In this document: piece by piece, positions 37,159 to 47,224 of the stretch | Position numbering within the stretch: the stretch's first letter is position 1 | Layout: each line of letters opens with the position of its first letter | Assembly: GCF_047276495.1 (NCBI RefSeq) | Contig: NZ_CP178543.1 | Span: 5,084,001 to 5,148,000 of the forward strand | Source: Capilliphycus salinus | GTDB taxonomy: Bacteria > Cyanobacteriota > Cyanobacteriia > Cyanobacteriales > Microcoleaceae | DNA length: 64,000 nucleotides | Direction of reading: 5' to 3' | The notes under the pieces: generated by a model | Database searches by the model: none | Seen by the model: only the letters and a program-made list of their open reading frames with translations | What the model was told of the DNA's origin: nothing | Made by a program: the position numbers and the translations under genes

Positions 37159-37563
37159 TCCGTCGAAATCAGTTGTTATTTTCATATTCTAATCTGAGAT
37201 TGGGGATTTTTGAGGTTCCCAATCTTTTTAATCAGACAATAAAAAATCATAACGGGTTGAAAATCCCGATGAGTAAACGCCCGATAGAGCTTAATCGGTA
37301 AGACTTTCGACCCCAAATTTTATCCTCTCTCACCGTCCATCTTTTCAAGGGAGATTTAAGGATTTTTCCTGATGTAGCAGAATTGATATGGTATTATCTA
37401 GCTCCAGTTTATCCGCAGCAAATTTACATAATTTTTACAGAATTTTTACTCGATCTTTACAAAACTATCTGTCATTTTGGGGAGGGTCGATGTTAGCTTT
37501 TAAATGAAGCAATCGTCACCGTGTTTTCACGGATTACAACTACCCCAGTCTCAGGAGATTTCA
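37159..37563. other. Gap with rhodopsin terminator and leader of exoprotein
   Basis: Holds the terminator at 37198-37230, then AT-rich DNA. An ATG at 37504 is in frame with the next gene but lacks a ribosome site. CAGGAGATTTCA directly precedes the ATG at 37564. Confidence 0.5.
37198..37230 (+). terminator. Terminator after rhodopsin gene
   Basis: GATTGGG (37198-37204) pairs with CCCAATC (37218-37224), followed by TTTTTA. Confidence 0.8.
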
Positions 37564-39672
37564 ATGGCAATTGTTGGTTTTAGCGGACAAGCACAACCGA
37601 TTTCAGATAGAAATGGTGATGGCAATCGTGATGTCAAAGATTTTTGGTTAGATGATGCCACAGGCAACTCGGCCTTTAAATACTCAAGTTGGTGGGCGCC
37701 CGCATCCGGTAAGAACCTACTATTTTTTGACGAAGCTCAAAATGTTACCCTCTCCCAAGATGTCAAAGTCAACGATCCTCAAGATTGGGACGATCTCAAT
37801 AATTTAGGAACAATTCCAGCCGGTACCGTTGTTGACAGTCATTTTATCTATATGAAAAATGACTCGGGTTCGCGCAAAGAATTTAAAGGCATCTTTGAGT
37901 TTGACAGGCCGATTCTGGGCTTCATGGCTGATGATGAGTTGTTTGGTAACGCCAGCACCTTAAAAACTCTCAATGGTAACGACGAACTGGTTGGCTATAG
38001 AGCTAGGGTTCTACAAAGTGGAAATACCCTAGAGGGGCCAAACGGTGGACTTCCCGAAGATACCGTCAGGATCACGGGAGCCAACAATAACATCTTAGAA
38101 GTTAACTTTACCAGTCAATCGGCCGTTGACGGTCTGCGGGTGATTACGCTCGATTCTGGCACCCTACCCAACCTCTGGCCGACAACATCCGCACCCGCTC
38201 CCGTACCCGCTCCCGTACCCGCTCCCGTACCCGCTCCCGTACCCGCACCGACACCCAGCACGGGTAACAGCGGTAACAGCGGTGGTTCCGGCGGGCAAAT
38301 CATTGGTGTGGATAACCCCAACGATTTGTTACCCGGAAAAGGTGAAGTTGACGAACTCAAAGGAACCAGCGGGCCGGACACGTTCATTCTCGGGGATGCC
38401 ACCAAACCCTACTACGTTGATGGCGACACCACCACCAACAGTTGGAACGATCGGGCTGACATTACCGGGTTCAACGGTTCACAAGATAAGATTCAACTTC
38501 ACGGCAGTGCCAGCGATTATGACCTCAGAGGTGGCCGCCTGTTCTACATGGGCGAAGGAACCCGAGAGATGGTGGCAACGATTTCCGGTGATTCCGTTCC
38601 TACCTCGTTAACCAGCAGCGTATTTACCTACGTTTCTGACAGCGCCGCACCCGCACCGGCACCGGCACCCGCACCCGTACCCGCACCCGTACCCGCACCC
38701 GAACCCGCACCCGAACCCGCACCCGAACCCGCTCCCGAACCCAGCACGGGTAACAGCGGTAACAGCGGTGGTTCCGGCGGGCAAATCATCGACGTTAACC
38801 CCAACGATTTGTTACCCGGAAAAGGTGAAATTGACGAACTCAAAGGAACCAGCGGGCCGGACACGTTCATTCTCGGGGATGCCACCAAACCCTACTACGT
38901 CGATGGCGACACCACCACCAACAGTTGGAACGATCGGGCTGAAATTACCGGGTTCAACGGTTCACAAGATAAGATTCAACTTCACGGCAGTGCCAGCGAT
39001 TATGACCTCAGAGGTGGCCGCCTGTTCTACATGGGCGAAGGAACCCGAGAGATGGTGGCAACGATTTCCGGCGATTCCGTTCCCACCTCGTTAACCAGCA
39101 GCGTATTTACCTACGTTTCTGGAACGAACTCCCAAACCACCCAAACAGAACCAGTCAACTCCCAAGTCACCCAAACAGAACCAGTCAACTCCCAAGTCAC
39201 GCAAACAGAAACCGCGACAGACAACACCACCGGCACGAATGAAAATTCAGTCAGTGAGAATGGGGTCGGTGATAATACTGTTGCGAACAACGACAACCTC
39301 AACGGTGAGTATGACCCGATCATTGGTAATGTTAACCCCAACGATCTGTTACCCGGAAAGGGTGAAAGGGCAGATGCGCTAACCGGAACGCCTAACAAGT
39401 CCGACCTGTTCGTTCTCGGAGATGCAAGAACACCCTACTACATGGATGAAGACCCCAGCAGCAACAGTTGGAATGATTATGGTCAAATTTTCGGGTTTGA
39501 GCCTTTAGAAGATAAGATTCAACTTCATGGCAGCCCGGATAAATATAACCTCAGAGACGACGGAACTTCTACCCGCATTTTCTACACCGGCCAAGATAAG
39601 CAAGAGATCATTGGAATTGTTGATAACACTTTGGGACTGTCTTTAACTGACGACAGCTTCCAATATGTCTAG
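37564..39672 (+). CDS. Modular exoprotein with three calcium-binding-like end modules and Pro-Ala linkers
   Basis: The product is 702 residues from the ATG at 37564 (AGGAG before it; an upstream in-frame ATG at 37504 lacks one). A first domain of about 200 residues starts MAIVGFSGQAQPISDRNGDG with Asp-rich, possibly calcium-binding, loops. Two linkers of repeated PVPAPVPAP/PEPAPEPAP then separate copies of a module of about 105 residues (NPNDLLPGKGE, GTSGPDTFILGD, ITGFNGSQDKIQLHGSASDY). The first two copies are nearly identical and the third is diverged. The GTSGPDTFILGD type is common at the ends of cyanobacterial RTX-like proteins. No Sec signal is visible, so type I secretion is likely. 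Function is unknown; adhesion or matrix is a guess. Confidence 0.8.
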   Translation: MAIVGFSGQAQPISDRNGDGNRDVKDFWLDDATGNSAFKYSSWWAPASGKNLLFFDEAQNVTLSQDVKVNDPQDWDDLNNLGTIPAGTVVDSHFIYMKNDSGSRKEFKGIFEFDRPILGFMADDELFGNASTLKTLNGNDELVGYRARVLQSGNTLEGPNGGLPEDTVRITGANNNILEVNFTSQSAVDGLRVITLDSGTLPNLWPTTSAPAPVPAPVPAPVPAPVPAPTPSTGNSGNSGGSGGQIIGVDNPNDLLPGKGEVDELKGTSGPDTFILGDATKPYYVDGDTTTNSWNDRADITGFNGSQDKIQLHGSASDYDLRGGRLFYMGEGTREMVATISGDSVPTSLTSSVFTYVSDSAAPAPAPAPAPVPAPVPAPEPAPEPAPEPAPEPSTGNSGNSGGSGGQIIDVNPNDLLPGKGEIDELKGTSGPDTFILGDATKPYYVDGDTTTNSWNDRAEITGFNGSQDKIQLHGSASDYDLRGGRLFYMGEGTREMVATISGDSVPTSLTSSVFTYVSGTNSQTTQTEPVNSQVTQTEPVNSQVTQTETATDNTTGTNENSVSENGVGDNTVANNDNLNGEYDPIIGNVNPNDLLPGKGERADALTGTPNKSDLFVLGDARTPYYMDEDPSSNSWNDYGQIFGFEPLEDKIQLHGSPDKYNLRDDGTSTRIFYTGQDKQEIIGIVDNTLGLSLTDDSFQYV

Positions 39673-39721
39673 GTCTTCACTTCTACTTCGTTGGTCTAAC
39701 TGATTTAGCCAGATTCTCGGG

Positions 39722-39762
39722 TGCGTCAAATTCTAAAAGCTTTGCTTTTTTGACGCATTTTC
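39722..39762 (+). terminator. Terminator 1 after exoprotein
   Basis: TGCGTCAAA (39722-39730) and TTTGACGCA (39749-39757), a 9-bp stem followed by TTTT. Confidence 0.8.
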
Positions 39763-39797
39763 CGCTGTTTTTACCTTGAATTTCAACAATAAATTAA

Positions 39798-39830
39798 GTC
39801 GGGAACGGTGGCAGGTTCCCGACCTTTTTA
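39798..39830 (+). terminator. Terminator 2 after exoprotein
   Basis: GTCGGGAAC (39798-39806) and GTTCCCGAC (39815-39823), a 9-bp GC-rich stem followed by CTTTTTA. It lies in the convergent gap before the glgX 3' end. Confidence 0.85.
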
Positions 39831-39871
39831 GCTTTTAATTTCAATTCAAATTTTGCCGAACAACTAAGCCG

Positions 39872-41995
39872 TTAACACCGCTGTAAAACCACCACCGAAC
39901 GGGCGGTTACGGGTACGGGTTTATCCTCGGTATAAACAACCCAATCGCTGATAAAAGAGGGTTCTTTCGTATCGATGATCACCCGCCATTGGCGATCGCC
40001 TAAACCTTCGGGTAAACTAAACTCAATCATCTCGTAGTGAGCGTTAAAAAAGATCAGAAAACTATCATCGATTATCCGCTCACCTTTGAATCCCACCGCC
40101 GGAATTTCTTCCCCATTGACAAAAACGGCGATCGCTCTCGCAAAACCCATACTCCACTGTTCTTCGGTCATTTCACCGCCATCAGGATTATACCAACCCA
40201 GATCGGTGACTGCCGAGCCATGAATCGCCTGTCCTTGGAACCAACGGCGACGACGAAACACCGGATGACGGCGACGAAAATCAATCAACTGACGGACAAA
40301 ATCCAGTAAATCCGCATTACTATCTGGCAGATTCCAATCGAGCCAAGATAATTCATTATCCTGACAATAAGCATTATTATTACCAAATTGAGTGCGTCCC
40401 AATTCATCGCCGCTGACTAACATTGGCACCCCTTGAGACAACAGCAACGTTACCAAAAAATTCCGTCGCTGACGGTTTCGCAACTCCAAAATCTCCGGGT
40501 CATCGGTTTCGCCTTCTTCCCCACAATTCCAAGAACGGTTGTGGCTTTCCCCATCACGGTTTTCCTCAAAATTGTCTTCGTTGTGTTTTTCGTTGTAGCT
40601 AACGAGATCGTTTAAGGTAAAACCATCGTGAGCGGTGATAAAATTAATGCTGGCGTGGGGTTGACGGCCGTTACTTTCATACAAGTCAGAACTTCCGGTA
40701 AACCGATAGGCAAATTCGGCCAGCAAGCTATCTTCGCCCCGCCAAAAATCCCGCACGGTATCGCGATATTTTCCGTTCCATTCCGACCATAATATCGGAA
40801 AATTCCCCACTTGATAACCGCCTTCTCCCACATCCCAAGGTTCAGCAATTAGTTTCACATCCGACAATACCGGATCTTGGTGAATAATATTAAAAAATGC
40901 CGCCAAACTATTGACTTCATACAATTCTCGCGCCAACGCCGAGGCCAAGTCAAACCGGAAACCATCAACGTGCATTTCCAGCACCCAATAGCGTAAGCTA
41001 TCCATAATCAGCTTCAAGACTTGCGGGTGAGAAACGTTGAGCGAATTCCCGCATCCGGTAAAATCCATGTAGTAGCGGGGATCGTCTTCGACCAAACGAT
41101 AATAAACCGCGTTATCAATTCCTTTGAGTGATAATGTCGGCCCCATGTGGTTGCCTTCTCCGGTATGGTTGTAAACGACATCCAAAATTACCTCAATGCC
41201 GCCTGCGTGCAGGGCTTTCACCATTTCCTTAAATTCCTGCACCTGTTGTCCGGGGGTTTGATCGGCGCCGTAAGACTGATGGGGCGCAAAATAGCAAATA
41301 GAATCGTAACCCCAATAGTTTTTCAGGCCGTTTTTGATTAAGTGTCCGGGTTGAGAGAGGAAATGATGGACGGGCATTAACTCTACTGCGGTCACGCCCA
41401 AAGACTGAAGGTAGGCAATGGCTGCCGGATGTCCGAGTCCGGCGTAGGTTCCTCGCAGTTCGTCGGGAATGTCGGGATGCTGTTGGGTAAAGCCCTTGAC
41501 GTGCATCTCATATATAATAGTTTCGTGTTGGGGGATGCGGAGCAGTTGATCGTCTTCCCAATCAAACGTTTCATCGATAACTACCGCTTTGGGGACCAGA
41601 TGGGCGTCATCAAGTTCGGAAAAGGACAAGTCTTGATCTTCGCCATCCCAACGGTAGCCAAAGATTTCTTCTCCGTACTGTATTTCTCTGTCTAAGGCTT
41701 TGGCATAGGGGTCAATGAGGAGTTTATTGGGATTAAAACGATGACCTTCTTCGGGCGAATAGGGGCCGTGTACGCGAAACCCGTAGCGTTGACCGGGGCT
41801 AATGCCGGGGATGTACCCGTGCCAGATAAAGTTATTGACTTCTGTTAGCCAAAGTCGGGTTTCCTGATCTTCACTGTCAAACAAACACAACTCAACCGCT
41901 ACCGCATTTTCACTGTAGAGTGCAAAGTTTGTTCCTTTACCATCCCAAAGTGCGCCTAAAGGATAAGGTTTACCGGGCCAGACAGGTAAGTACAT
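39872..41995 (-). CDS. glgX: Glycogen debranching enzyme GlgX (isoamylase type)
   Basis: The 707-residue GH13 enzyme has an N-terminal CBM48-like domain (PLGALWDGKGTNFALYSENA, about 12-31). The catalytic barrel has VILDVVYNHT, HVDGFRFDLASAL (nucleophile Asp), LIAEPWDVGEGGYQVGNFP (acid Glu) and ITAHDGFTLNDL. It removes alpha-1,6 branches during glycogen breakdown in the cytoplasm. It is transcribed alone toward the exoprotein. All catalytic residues are present and the length is normal. Confidence 0.95.
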   Translation of the reverse strand: MYLPVWPGKPYPLGALWDGKGTNFALYSENAVAVELCLFDSEDQETRLWLTEVNNFIWHGYIPGISPGQRYGFRVHGPYSPEEGHRFNPNKLLIDPYAKALDREIQYGEEIFGYRWDGEDQDLSFSELDDAHLVPKAVVIDETFDWEDDQLLRIPQHETIIYEMHVKGFTQQHPDIPDELRGTYAGLGHPAAIAYLQSLGVTAVELMPVHHFLSQPGHLIKNGLKNYWGYDSICYFAPHQSYGADQTPGQQVQEFKEMVKALHAGGIEVILDVVYNHTGEGNHMGPTLSLKGIDNAVYYRLVEDDPRYYMDFTGCGNSLNVSHPQVLKLIMDSLRYWVLEMHVDGFRFDLASALARELYEVNSLAAFFNIIHQDPVLSDVKLIAEPWDVGEGGYQVGNFPILWSEWNGKYRDTVRDFWRGEDSLLAEFAYRFTGSSDLYESNGRQPHASINFITAHDGFTLNDLVSYNEKHNEDNFEENRDGESHNRSWNCGEEGETDDPEILELRNRQRRNFLVTLLLSQGVPMLVSGDELGRTQFGNNNAYCQDNELSWLDWNLPDSNADLLDFVRQLIDFRRRHPVFRRRRWFQGQAIHGSAVTDLGWYNPDGGEMTEEQWSMGFARAIAVFVNGEEIPAVGFKGERIIDDSFLIFFNAHYEMIEFSLPEGLGDRQWRVIIDTKEPSFISDWVVYTEDKPVPVTARSVVVLQRC

Positions 41996-42152
41996 AGAAA
42001 CGCTTCCTATTGTAATTTGGGTTCAGAACAGCCCGAAGGCGAGATGGTCTAAGCATCAACGGCTTCGGAATGCTGTCCGTGCTGAGTGATGTTTCAGCGT
42101 GACCTTATTTTTAAAACAATATTAACGAAACAAAGTCCGGTCAGACCATCGG

Positions 42153-43220
42153 CTAAAATGTATATATCCATTCTCCGTCAACTCTGGCGATCGCTCCTCC
42201 CGGAAAGGGATCGGTTTGGGAACGGTTGGGAGCGGAGATTAAAGCGGTTAATTTTTCGATCATTTCAAAACTCGGGGATGTCGGTAAAATTTCTTGCAGC
42301 CAGCGACGCATCACCCGACGTTGCAGGGCTAGTGGCGCTTGGCGTAAAATCAGGCGGTTGATTTTTAGATTTGTAGAATTGGGTTCAAATGCGATCGCTT
42401 GTTGATAGAGTTGTTCGCTGGCTTGTTCTAAGTAGTCTACTTCGGCTTGTAATAATTCTGCGGTTTGGGCTAAAGCTTGTTCTGCTTGCGGGTTAAAATG
42501 GGTTTGCAAGTAGGGTATTAATTCACCCCGAATGCGGTTGCGAGCATAGTTTAGGTCTTCGTTGGTGCTATCGGACCATATTTTTAACTGTTGGTCTTGG
42601 CAAAATTGACCGGTTTGCGATCGCAGAATCTCTAACAGGGGTCGCACCAACCAGATATTATTATTAGTATCGTTATTATTAGTATCGTTATTATTAGTGT
42701 CGTTATTATTATTCGTATTATTATTAATATCGGTTTGGGGGTCTAAAGGACGTTTCCAGGTTAAGGCTTGTAAACCGTCGGCGCCGCTGCCGCGAATTAA
42801 GTTGTATAATAGCGTTTCGGCGCGATCGCTTTTGGTATGACCGGTAACGACGTAGGCGTAATGGTGAGTTAAAGCCAGTTCGGACAAGACTTGATAACGC
42901 CAGCGACGAGCATCGGCTTCGGATTTGGGAATTTGTTGGGCGGTTTGGCGGTAAAATGAAAGTTGCCAAGATCGGGCGAGTTGTTCGATATAGTCAGCAT
43001 TCGCCCCCGAGTCGGAGCGCCAACGATGATCGCAATGAGCAATGGCTAAGTCCCAACCCCATTTCGATTGTAAGTCTAAAAGCAGTTTAATCAAACTCAT
43101 CGAGTCTTGTCCGCCGGATACCGCGACCAAAAGCCGCTGCTGGGAAGGTAAAAGTTGACGCACTCTTAGGGTTCGATGCAGTTGAGCGTGGAGAGGTGTC
43201 CAACAGGCAGAATTAGACAT
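42153..43220 (-). CDS. tilS: tRNA(Ile)-lysidine synthetase TilS with Asn-rich insert
   Basis: The 355-residue product has the ATP-pyrophosphatase loop VSGGQDSMSL (about 34-43), HCDHRWRSDSG, VTGHTKSDRAETLLYNLIRGSG and the RNRIRGELIP motif. It adds lysine to C34 of the AUA-decoding tRNA(Ile), an essential step. Between LDPQTDI and WLVRPLLEI is a run of NNNDT units of about 30 residues, coded by a short tandem repeat near 42660-42730. It lies in a loop before the conserved RPLLE segment, so activity may be kept. The extra C-terminal domain of larger TilS proteins is absent. Confidence 0.95.
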   Translation of the reverse strand: MSNSACWTPLHAQLHRTLRVRQLLPSQQRLLVAVSGGQDSMSLIKLLLDLQSKWGWDLAIAHCDHRWRSDSGANADYIEQLARSWQLSFYRQTAQQIPKSEADARRWRYQVLSELALTHHYAYVVTGHTKSDRAETLLYNLIRGSGADGLQALTWKRPLDPQTDINNNTNNNNDTNNNDTNNNDTNNNIWLVRPLLEILRSQTGQFCQDQQLKIWSDSTNEDLNYARNRIRGELIPYLQTHFNPQAEQALAQTAELLQAEVDYLEQASEQLYQQAIAFEPNSTNLKINRLILRQAPLALQRRVMRRWLQEILPTSPSFEMIEKLTALISAPNRSQTDPFPGGAIARVDGEWIYTF

Positions 43221-43271
43221 TAAATTTTAATAAAAATTATAGCCGATTTTCTGTTTCCATATTTTATCAAA

Positions 43272-43706
43272 ATGTCAACGCTTTATACCGAAATTGAGAT
43301 TAATGCCGACCCACAGGAGGTTTGGCGGGTGCTGTATCATAAAGAAAATTGGGTGAACTGGAATAGTTTTTTATTTGATCGCGATTCAAGTTTGGGGTTT
43401 GAGATCAATAAAATCGTTAAATTATCGGTGTGGCGCAGTCCCGCAGATGAAGATACGGAGTTTCAGTCTCTCGTGAAAGTTGTACAACCCCCCGTCTGTT
43501 TGAGTTGGGTTTGTGAAATTCCGGGTTTTCGCGGAGAATATTGGTTTGAACTGCAAGAAATTGGGGTCCGACGCACAAAATATATTCATCGAGAAGTCTT
43601 TTCTGGCTGGTTGTCGCGCCTGTTTTTACCGTTTATTCGAGAAGATGAGAAGCGGGGAATGGAACGGATGGCCAGAGAATTAAAGCGATATTTAGAACAG
43701 TATTAA
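43272..43706 (+). CDS. SRPBCC-family (START/Bet v1-like) protein
   Basis: The 144-residue product begins TLYTEIEINADPQEVWRVLYHKENWVNWNSFLF, the typical first strand and helix of the polyketide cyclase/SRPBCC fold, and continues through WELQEIGVRRTKYIHREVFSGWLS-like strands to a long C-terminal helix. Such proteins bind hydrophobic ligands; no substrate can be named. It is divergent from tilS, with only 51 bases between starts. Confidence 0.8.
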   Translation: MSTLYTEIEINADPQEVWRVLYHKENWVNWNSFLFDRDSSLGFEINKIVKLSVWRSPADEDTEFQSLVKVVQPPVCLSWVCEIPGFRGEYWFELQEIGVRRTKYIHREVFSGWLSRLFLPFIREDEKRGMERMARELKRYLEQY

Positions 43707-44241
43707 GTTTTATTACGTTTATTATTCAAAAAGATTTAATTTTTTCGGGGTTTAGTGACCCCTGCTGTTGTCTATTCCCCATTCCTGGTGCTGGCTGCCA
43801 TCACCTCGTAAGTATAGATGTGTATTTTAACTAGCGCATCCTCGAAAAAATACCGATGAGGAGTTTGTTCATCTGCATATTTGGGCAGGAATATCAGTAT
43901 AATACGGATTGGTCTAAACAGACAATGATACATTCGCTTTACCGAAGCTTTACATAAATTGGTGCAGTTTCCGCCAATGTTTTACACAACTCCCCTTACT
44001 TTTGATGAACTTAGGCGTTAGGATTCAAATAGTAAGGAATAAAACATGATTATTCAGAACAAGGGTGTTATTTAGTTGGAATTTTGCATCCTTCTACTTA
44101 GCCCCAACCTATTCTTGATCAACACCTCAAGCTGAAGACAGTGGTCAAGTTTGAGTAGAAAAAAAATCAGAAAAAGTAAAAAAGTCAGGTCAATTCTGGC
44201 TTAAATTCTTCTGCAATATCTACAAATTTTAGAGGGATAAA
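43707..44241. other. Leader region of the polysaccharide cluster
   Basis: A 535-base gap. TATAAT at 43898-43903 is a possible -10 box without a matching -35; it would give a leader of about 330 bases before the first glycosyltransferase. A ribosome site GAGGG precedes 44242. No gene was seen. Confidence 0.4.
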
Positions 44242-45534
44242 ATGGTACTCACTGCCAACAGTAAATCGAAGCAAAAAAGCGTTGTCCGCCATCAAATTAA
44301 AAGATTTCGTAAGCAACCCAGAGATCCATTTGACGATGCTAACGGCTTAAACATCCTATTTTTAGCACCTCATCCTTTCTATCAAGATAGAGGAACCCCA
44401 ATTAATACGGGCTTTTTTTTAAGAGCGTTATCAGAAAATCATCATCAAGTTGATGTGGTGACGTTTCCCGAAGGAAAAGATATCACCTTAGAAAACGTTA
44501 CCATTTACAGAACCCCGAAAGTTCCTTTTGTCGAAAACGTTCGCCCCGGATTTTCTTGGAAGAAATTGGTTTATGACTTCTTGATGATCTTCAAGGTGAT
44601 GCAACTGGCTTTCAGCGGAAAATATGACCTGATTCAAGCTATCGAAGAATCGGTTTTTATTGCCTTACTGATGAAAGTCATGTTTGGAATTCCCTATGTT
44701 TATGATATGGATTCCTCGATTGCCCAACAGATGATCGAGCAAATACCATCACTTAAACCTTTGGCGGGAGTATTTAATTGGTTCGAGAAAATCGCCGTTA
44801 GAAATGCGAAAGCTGTGGTTCCGGTTTGCAATGCAATAGCAGAAGATATCGCCCGTTATCAACCCGAAAAAGTTACGATTTTACCGGATATCTCTTTGTT
44901 AGAAGATGCCACCAGTGACGTTACAGAAGACATCCGTCAAGAACTCGGGATCGAAAATCAAATCTTGATGTATGTGGGGAATTTAGAAGGGTATCAAGGG
45001 ATTGATTTGTTGCTCGATAGTTTTGCACTCGCCTTACAATCAACCGACCAAGTAGACTTGGTAATTATCGGCGGAGATGAGGCGGGAATTGAAAAATATC
45101 AAGCCAAATCTGCCGAATTGGGAATTGCTAAGAAAGTTCATTTTATCGGTCAACGACCCGCCAAATATCTTAGTGCTTATCTGTCCCAAGCAGATATTTT
45201 AGTTTCACCTCGGACGAAGGGTATTAACACCCCGATGAAAGTTTACTCCTACTTGGATAGCGGTAAAGCGGTTTTAGCAACGGACTTGTTAACTCATACC
45301 CAAGTTTTAACCCCGGAAATTTCTAAATTGGCTCAACCTACACCAGAAGAGTTTTCTCAGGCTATGATTGAATTGATTAACAATCCTGGCTTGTGTTCAA
45401 AACTGGGAAGTGCTGGAAAACAAATGGTTCAAGACAAACACAGTTACAGTGCGTTTCGCACAACCGTTAACAGTCTTTATCGTTGGTTACAGCATGAAAT
45501 CTTTCCGGCTCAGTTCCAAGTAGGATTAGAATAA
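44242..45534 (+). CDS. Glycosyltransferase family 4 protein
   Basis: The 430-residue product is of the GT-B fold. The N-terminal part has ILFLAPHPFYQDRGTPINT, a donor-side loop seen in GT4 enzymes. The C-terminal part has MYVGNLEGYQGIDLLLDSF, VIIGGDEAGIEKYQ and LVSPRTKGINTPMKVYSYLDSGK in place of the usual E-x7-E segment. It probably adds a sugar from a nucleotide donor to a lipid or saccharide acceptor. It leads a run of genes in one direction to 51322. Confidence 0.9.
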   Translation: MVLTANSKSKQKSVVRHQIKRFRKQPRDPFDDANGLNILFLAPHPFYQDRGTPINTGFFLRALSENHHQVDVVTFPEGKDITLENVTIYRTPKVPFVENVRPGFSWKKLVYDFLMIFKVMQLAFSGKYDLIQAIEESVFIALLMKVMFGIPYVYDMDSSIAQQMIEQIPSLKPLAGVFNWFEKIAVRNAKAVVPVCNAIAEDIARYQPEKVTILPDISLLEDATSDVTEDIRQELGIENQILMYVGNLEGYQGIDLLLDSFALALQSTDQVDLVIIGGDEAGIEKYQAKSAELGIAKKVHFIGQRPAKYLSAYLSQADILVSPRTKGINTPMKVYSYLDSGKAVLATDLLTHTQVLTPEISKLAQPTPEEFSQAMIELINNPGLCSKLGSAGKQMVQDKHSYSAFRTTVNSLYRWLQHEIFPAQFQVGLE

Positions 45535-45551
45535 ATAATCCCACAAGAGCA

Positions 45552-47199
45552 ATGAAAAGAAGCCTTGCTACTTTAACTGAAAATATCTACGATGTTGTGA
45601 TTATTGGAGGGGGAATTTACGGCGCCTGCGTCGCTTGGGAAGCCAGTTCACGGGGTTTGAGCGTCGCCTTGGTAGAACAATCCGACTTTGGGGGCGCCAC
45701 CTCCGCCAACAGTTTAAAAACCGTTCACGGGGGATTGAGATATCTACAAACGGCTGATATCAAACGGATGCGAGAATCGATTTCTGAACGAACAACTTTA
45801 ATGGGAATCGCCCCGCATTTGGTTCATCCCCTCCGGGTTTTAATTCCCACTTACGGATACGGAACCAAGGGTAATGTTGCCCCTTTCTGTGGCGTTAAAA
45901 CTGAATGATTTAATCAGTTTTGACCGCAATCGACTTTCGGATTCTCAAAAACATCTGCCCCAAGGTCGAGTGATTTCTAAAGCCGAATGTGAAAAATTAA
46001 TTCCCGGTTTAACGATAGACGGATTAACCGGGGCGGCTGTTTTTTATGACGCTCAAATGTACAATTCTGAGCGGCTCACTTTGGCATTTTTACACTCGGC
46101 CGTTGAAGCGGGTGCGAACATTTCTAATTATACCAAAGTTACCGGATTTTTGCAAGATAAAAATCGGATTACCGGGGTGAAAGTAACCGATGTTTTTACC
46201 GGAAATTGTTTTGAAATTCAAGCGAAAACCGTTATTAATACGAGCGGCCCTTGGGTGAATTCTGTGTTGGGTTTAGTTCAACCTCAACCCGATGTTCATC
46301 AAATGGGTTTAGCCCAGGCGATGAACGTCATTACCCGGCCTTTATTTAAGGATTATGCTGTCGGTTTACCGGGTAAAGGACGGTTTTGGTTTGTCTCTCC
46401 CTGGCGGGGAAAATCGATGATTGGAACCTGGCAAGGCGTCGAGGCTCAACACCCGGATGAGTTTCAAATTTCCGAAGCATCGATTCAAGGATTTATCAAC
46501 GAAATTAACGAAGCCTATCCCCCCGCCAAATTAACCCGAGAAGATGTCTTATTTGTGCATCAAGGTCAGCTTCCATACAAGGGAATTGACCCGAAAACAG
46601 GCGAACCTAAGATGCTGAAACAATATCAAATTCGCGATTTTGCCCAAGAAGGACTTCCGGGATTAATTTCGGTGGTTGGTGTTAAATATACAACCGCCCG
46701 GGATGTTGCCCAAAAAACCATTGACCAAGTGTTTAAATCTTGGGGTCAAACATCGCCCCCATCGGTATCGGCTAAAACCCCACTTTATGGGGGAGAAATT
46801 GCCGATTTTTCCGCTTTCTTACGGCGGGAAATCACAACAAAACAATCCGAGGGTTTTCCAGAGGAGACCATTCGGAGTTTAGTCTACAATTATGGTTCTG
46901 TCTATGAAGATGTGTTAGGCTATTTGAAGAAATTCCCTCAGCCTAGTTCATCGGATGATGCAGTTCTCAAGGCCCAAGTCTTGTATGCTGTTGATTGTGA
47001 AATGGCACAGACCTTAAGTGATGTGGTGTTTCGACGAACAGAACTCGGAAGTGCAGGCGAATTAGAGCAGAGTTCTGTACAACTTTGTGCGGAAACAATG
47101 GCTAATCTGTTGAATTGGAGTCAGACCAAACTCCAACAAGAACTTCAACAGGTCTGGAAGATTAACGAGCATCATACTCCAATTTTATCTGGTGTTTAA
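45552..47199 (+). CDS. glpD: FAD-dependent glycerol-3-phosphate dehydrogenase (GlpD-like), with one apparent frameshift
   Basis: The first frame gives DVVIIGGGIYGACVAWEASSRG (FAD site, about residue 14) and TSANSLKTVHGGLRYLQ, then IPTYGYGTKG. The frame breaks in CCCC at 45880-45883: removing one C joins GNVA to LSVALKLND and restores an open frame to 47199, with INTSGPWVN and GVKYTTARDVA as expected for GlpD. The family oxidises glycerol 3-phosphate at the membrane to dihydroxyacetone phosphate. Its place inside a glycosyltransferase cluster suggests a role with glycerol-containing lipids or polymers. The start is 17 bases after the GT4 stop. Confidence 0.88.
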
Positions 47200-47224
47200 A
47201 ACAAAAGCAGACTAAATTTGAATT

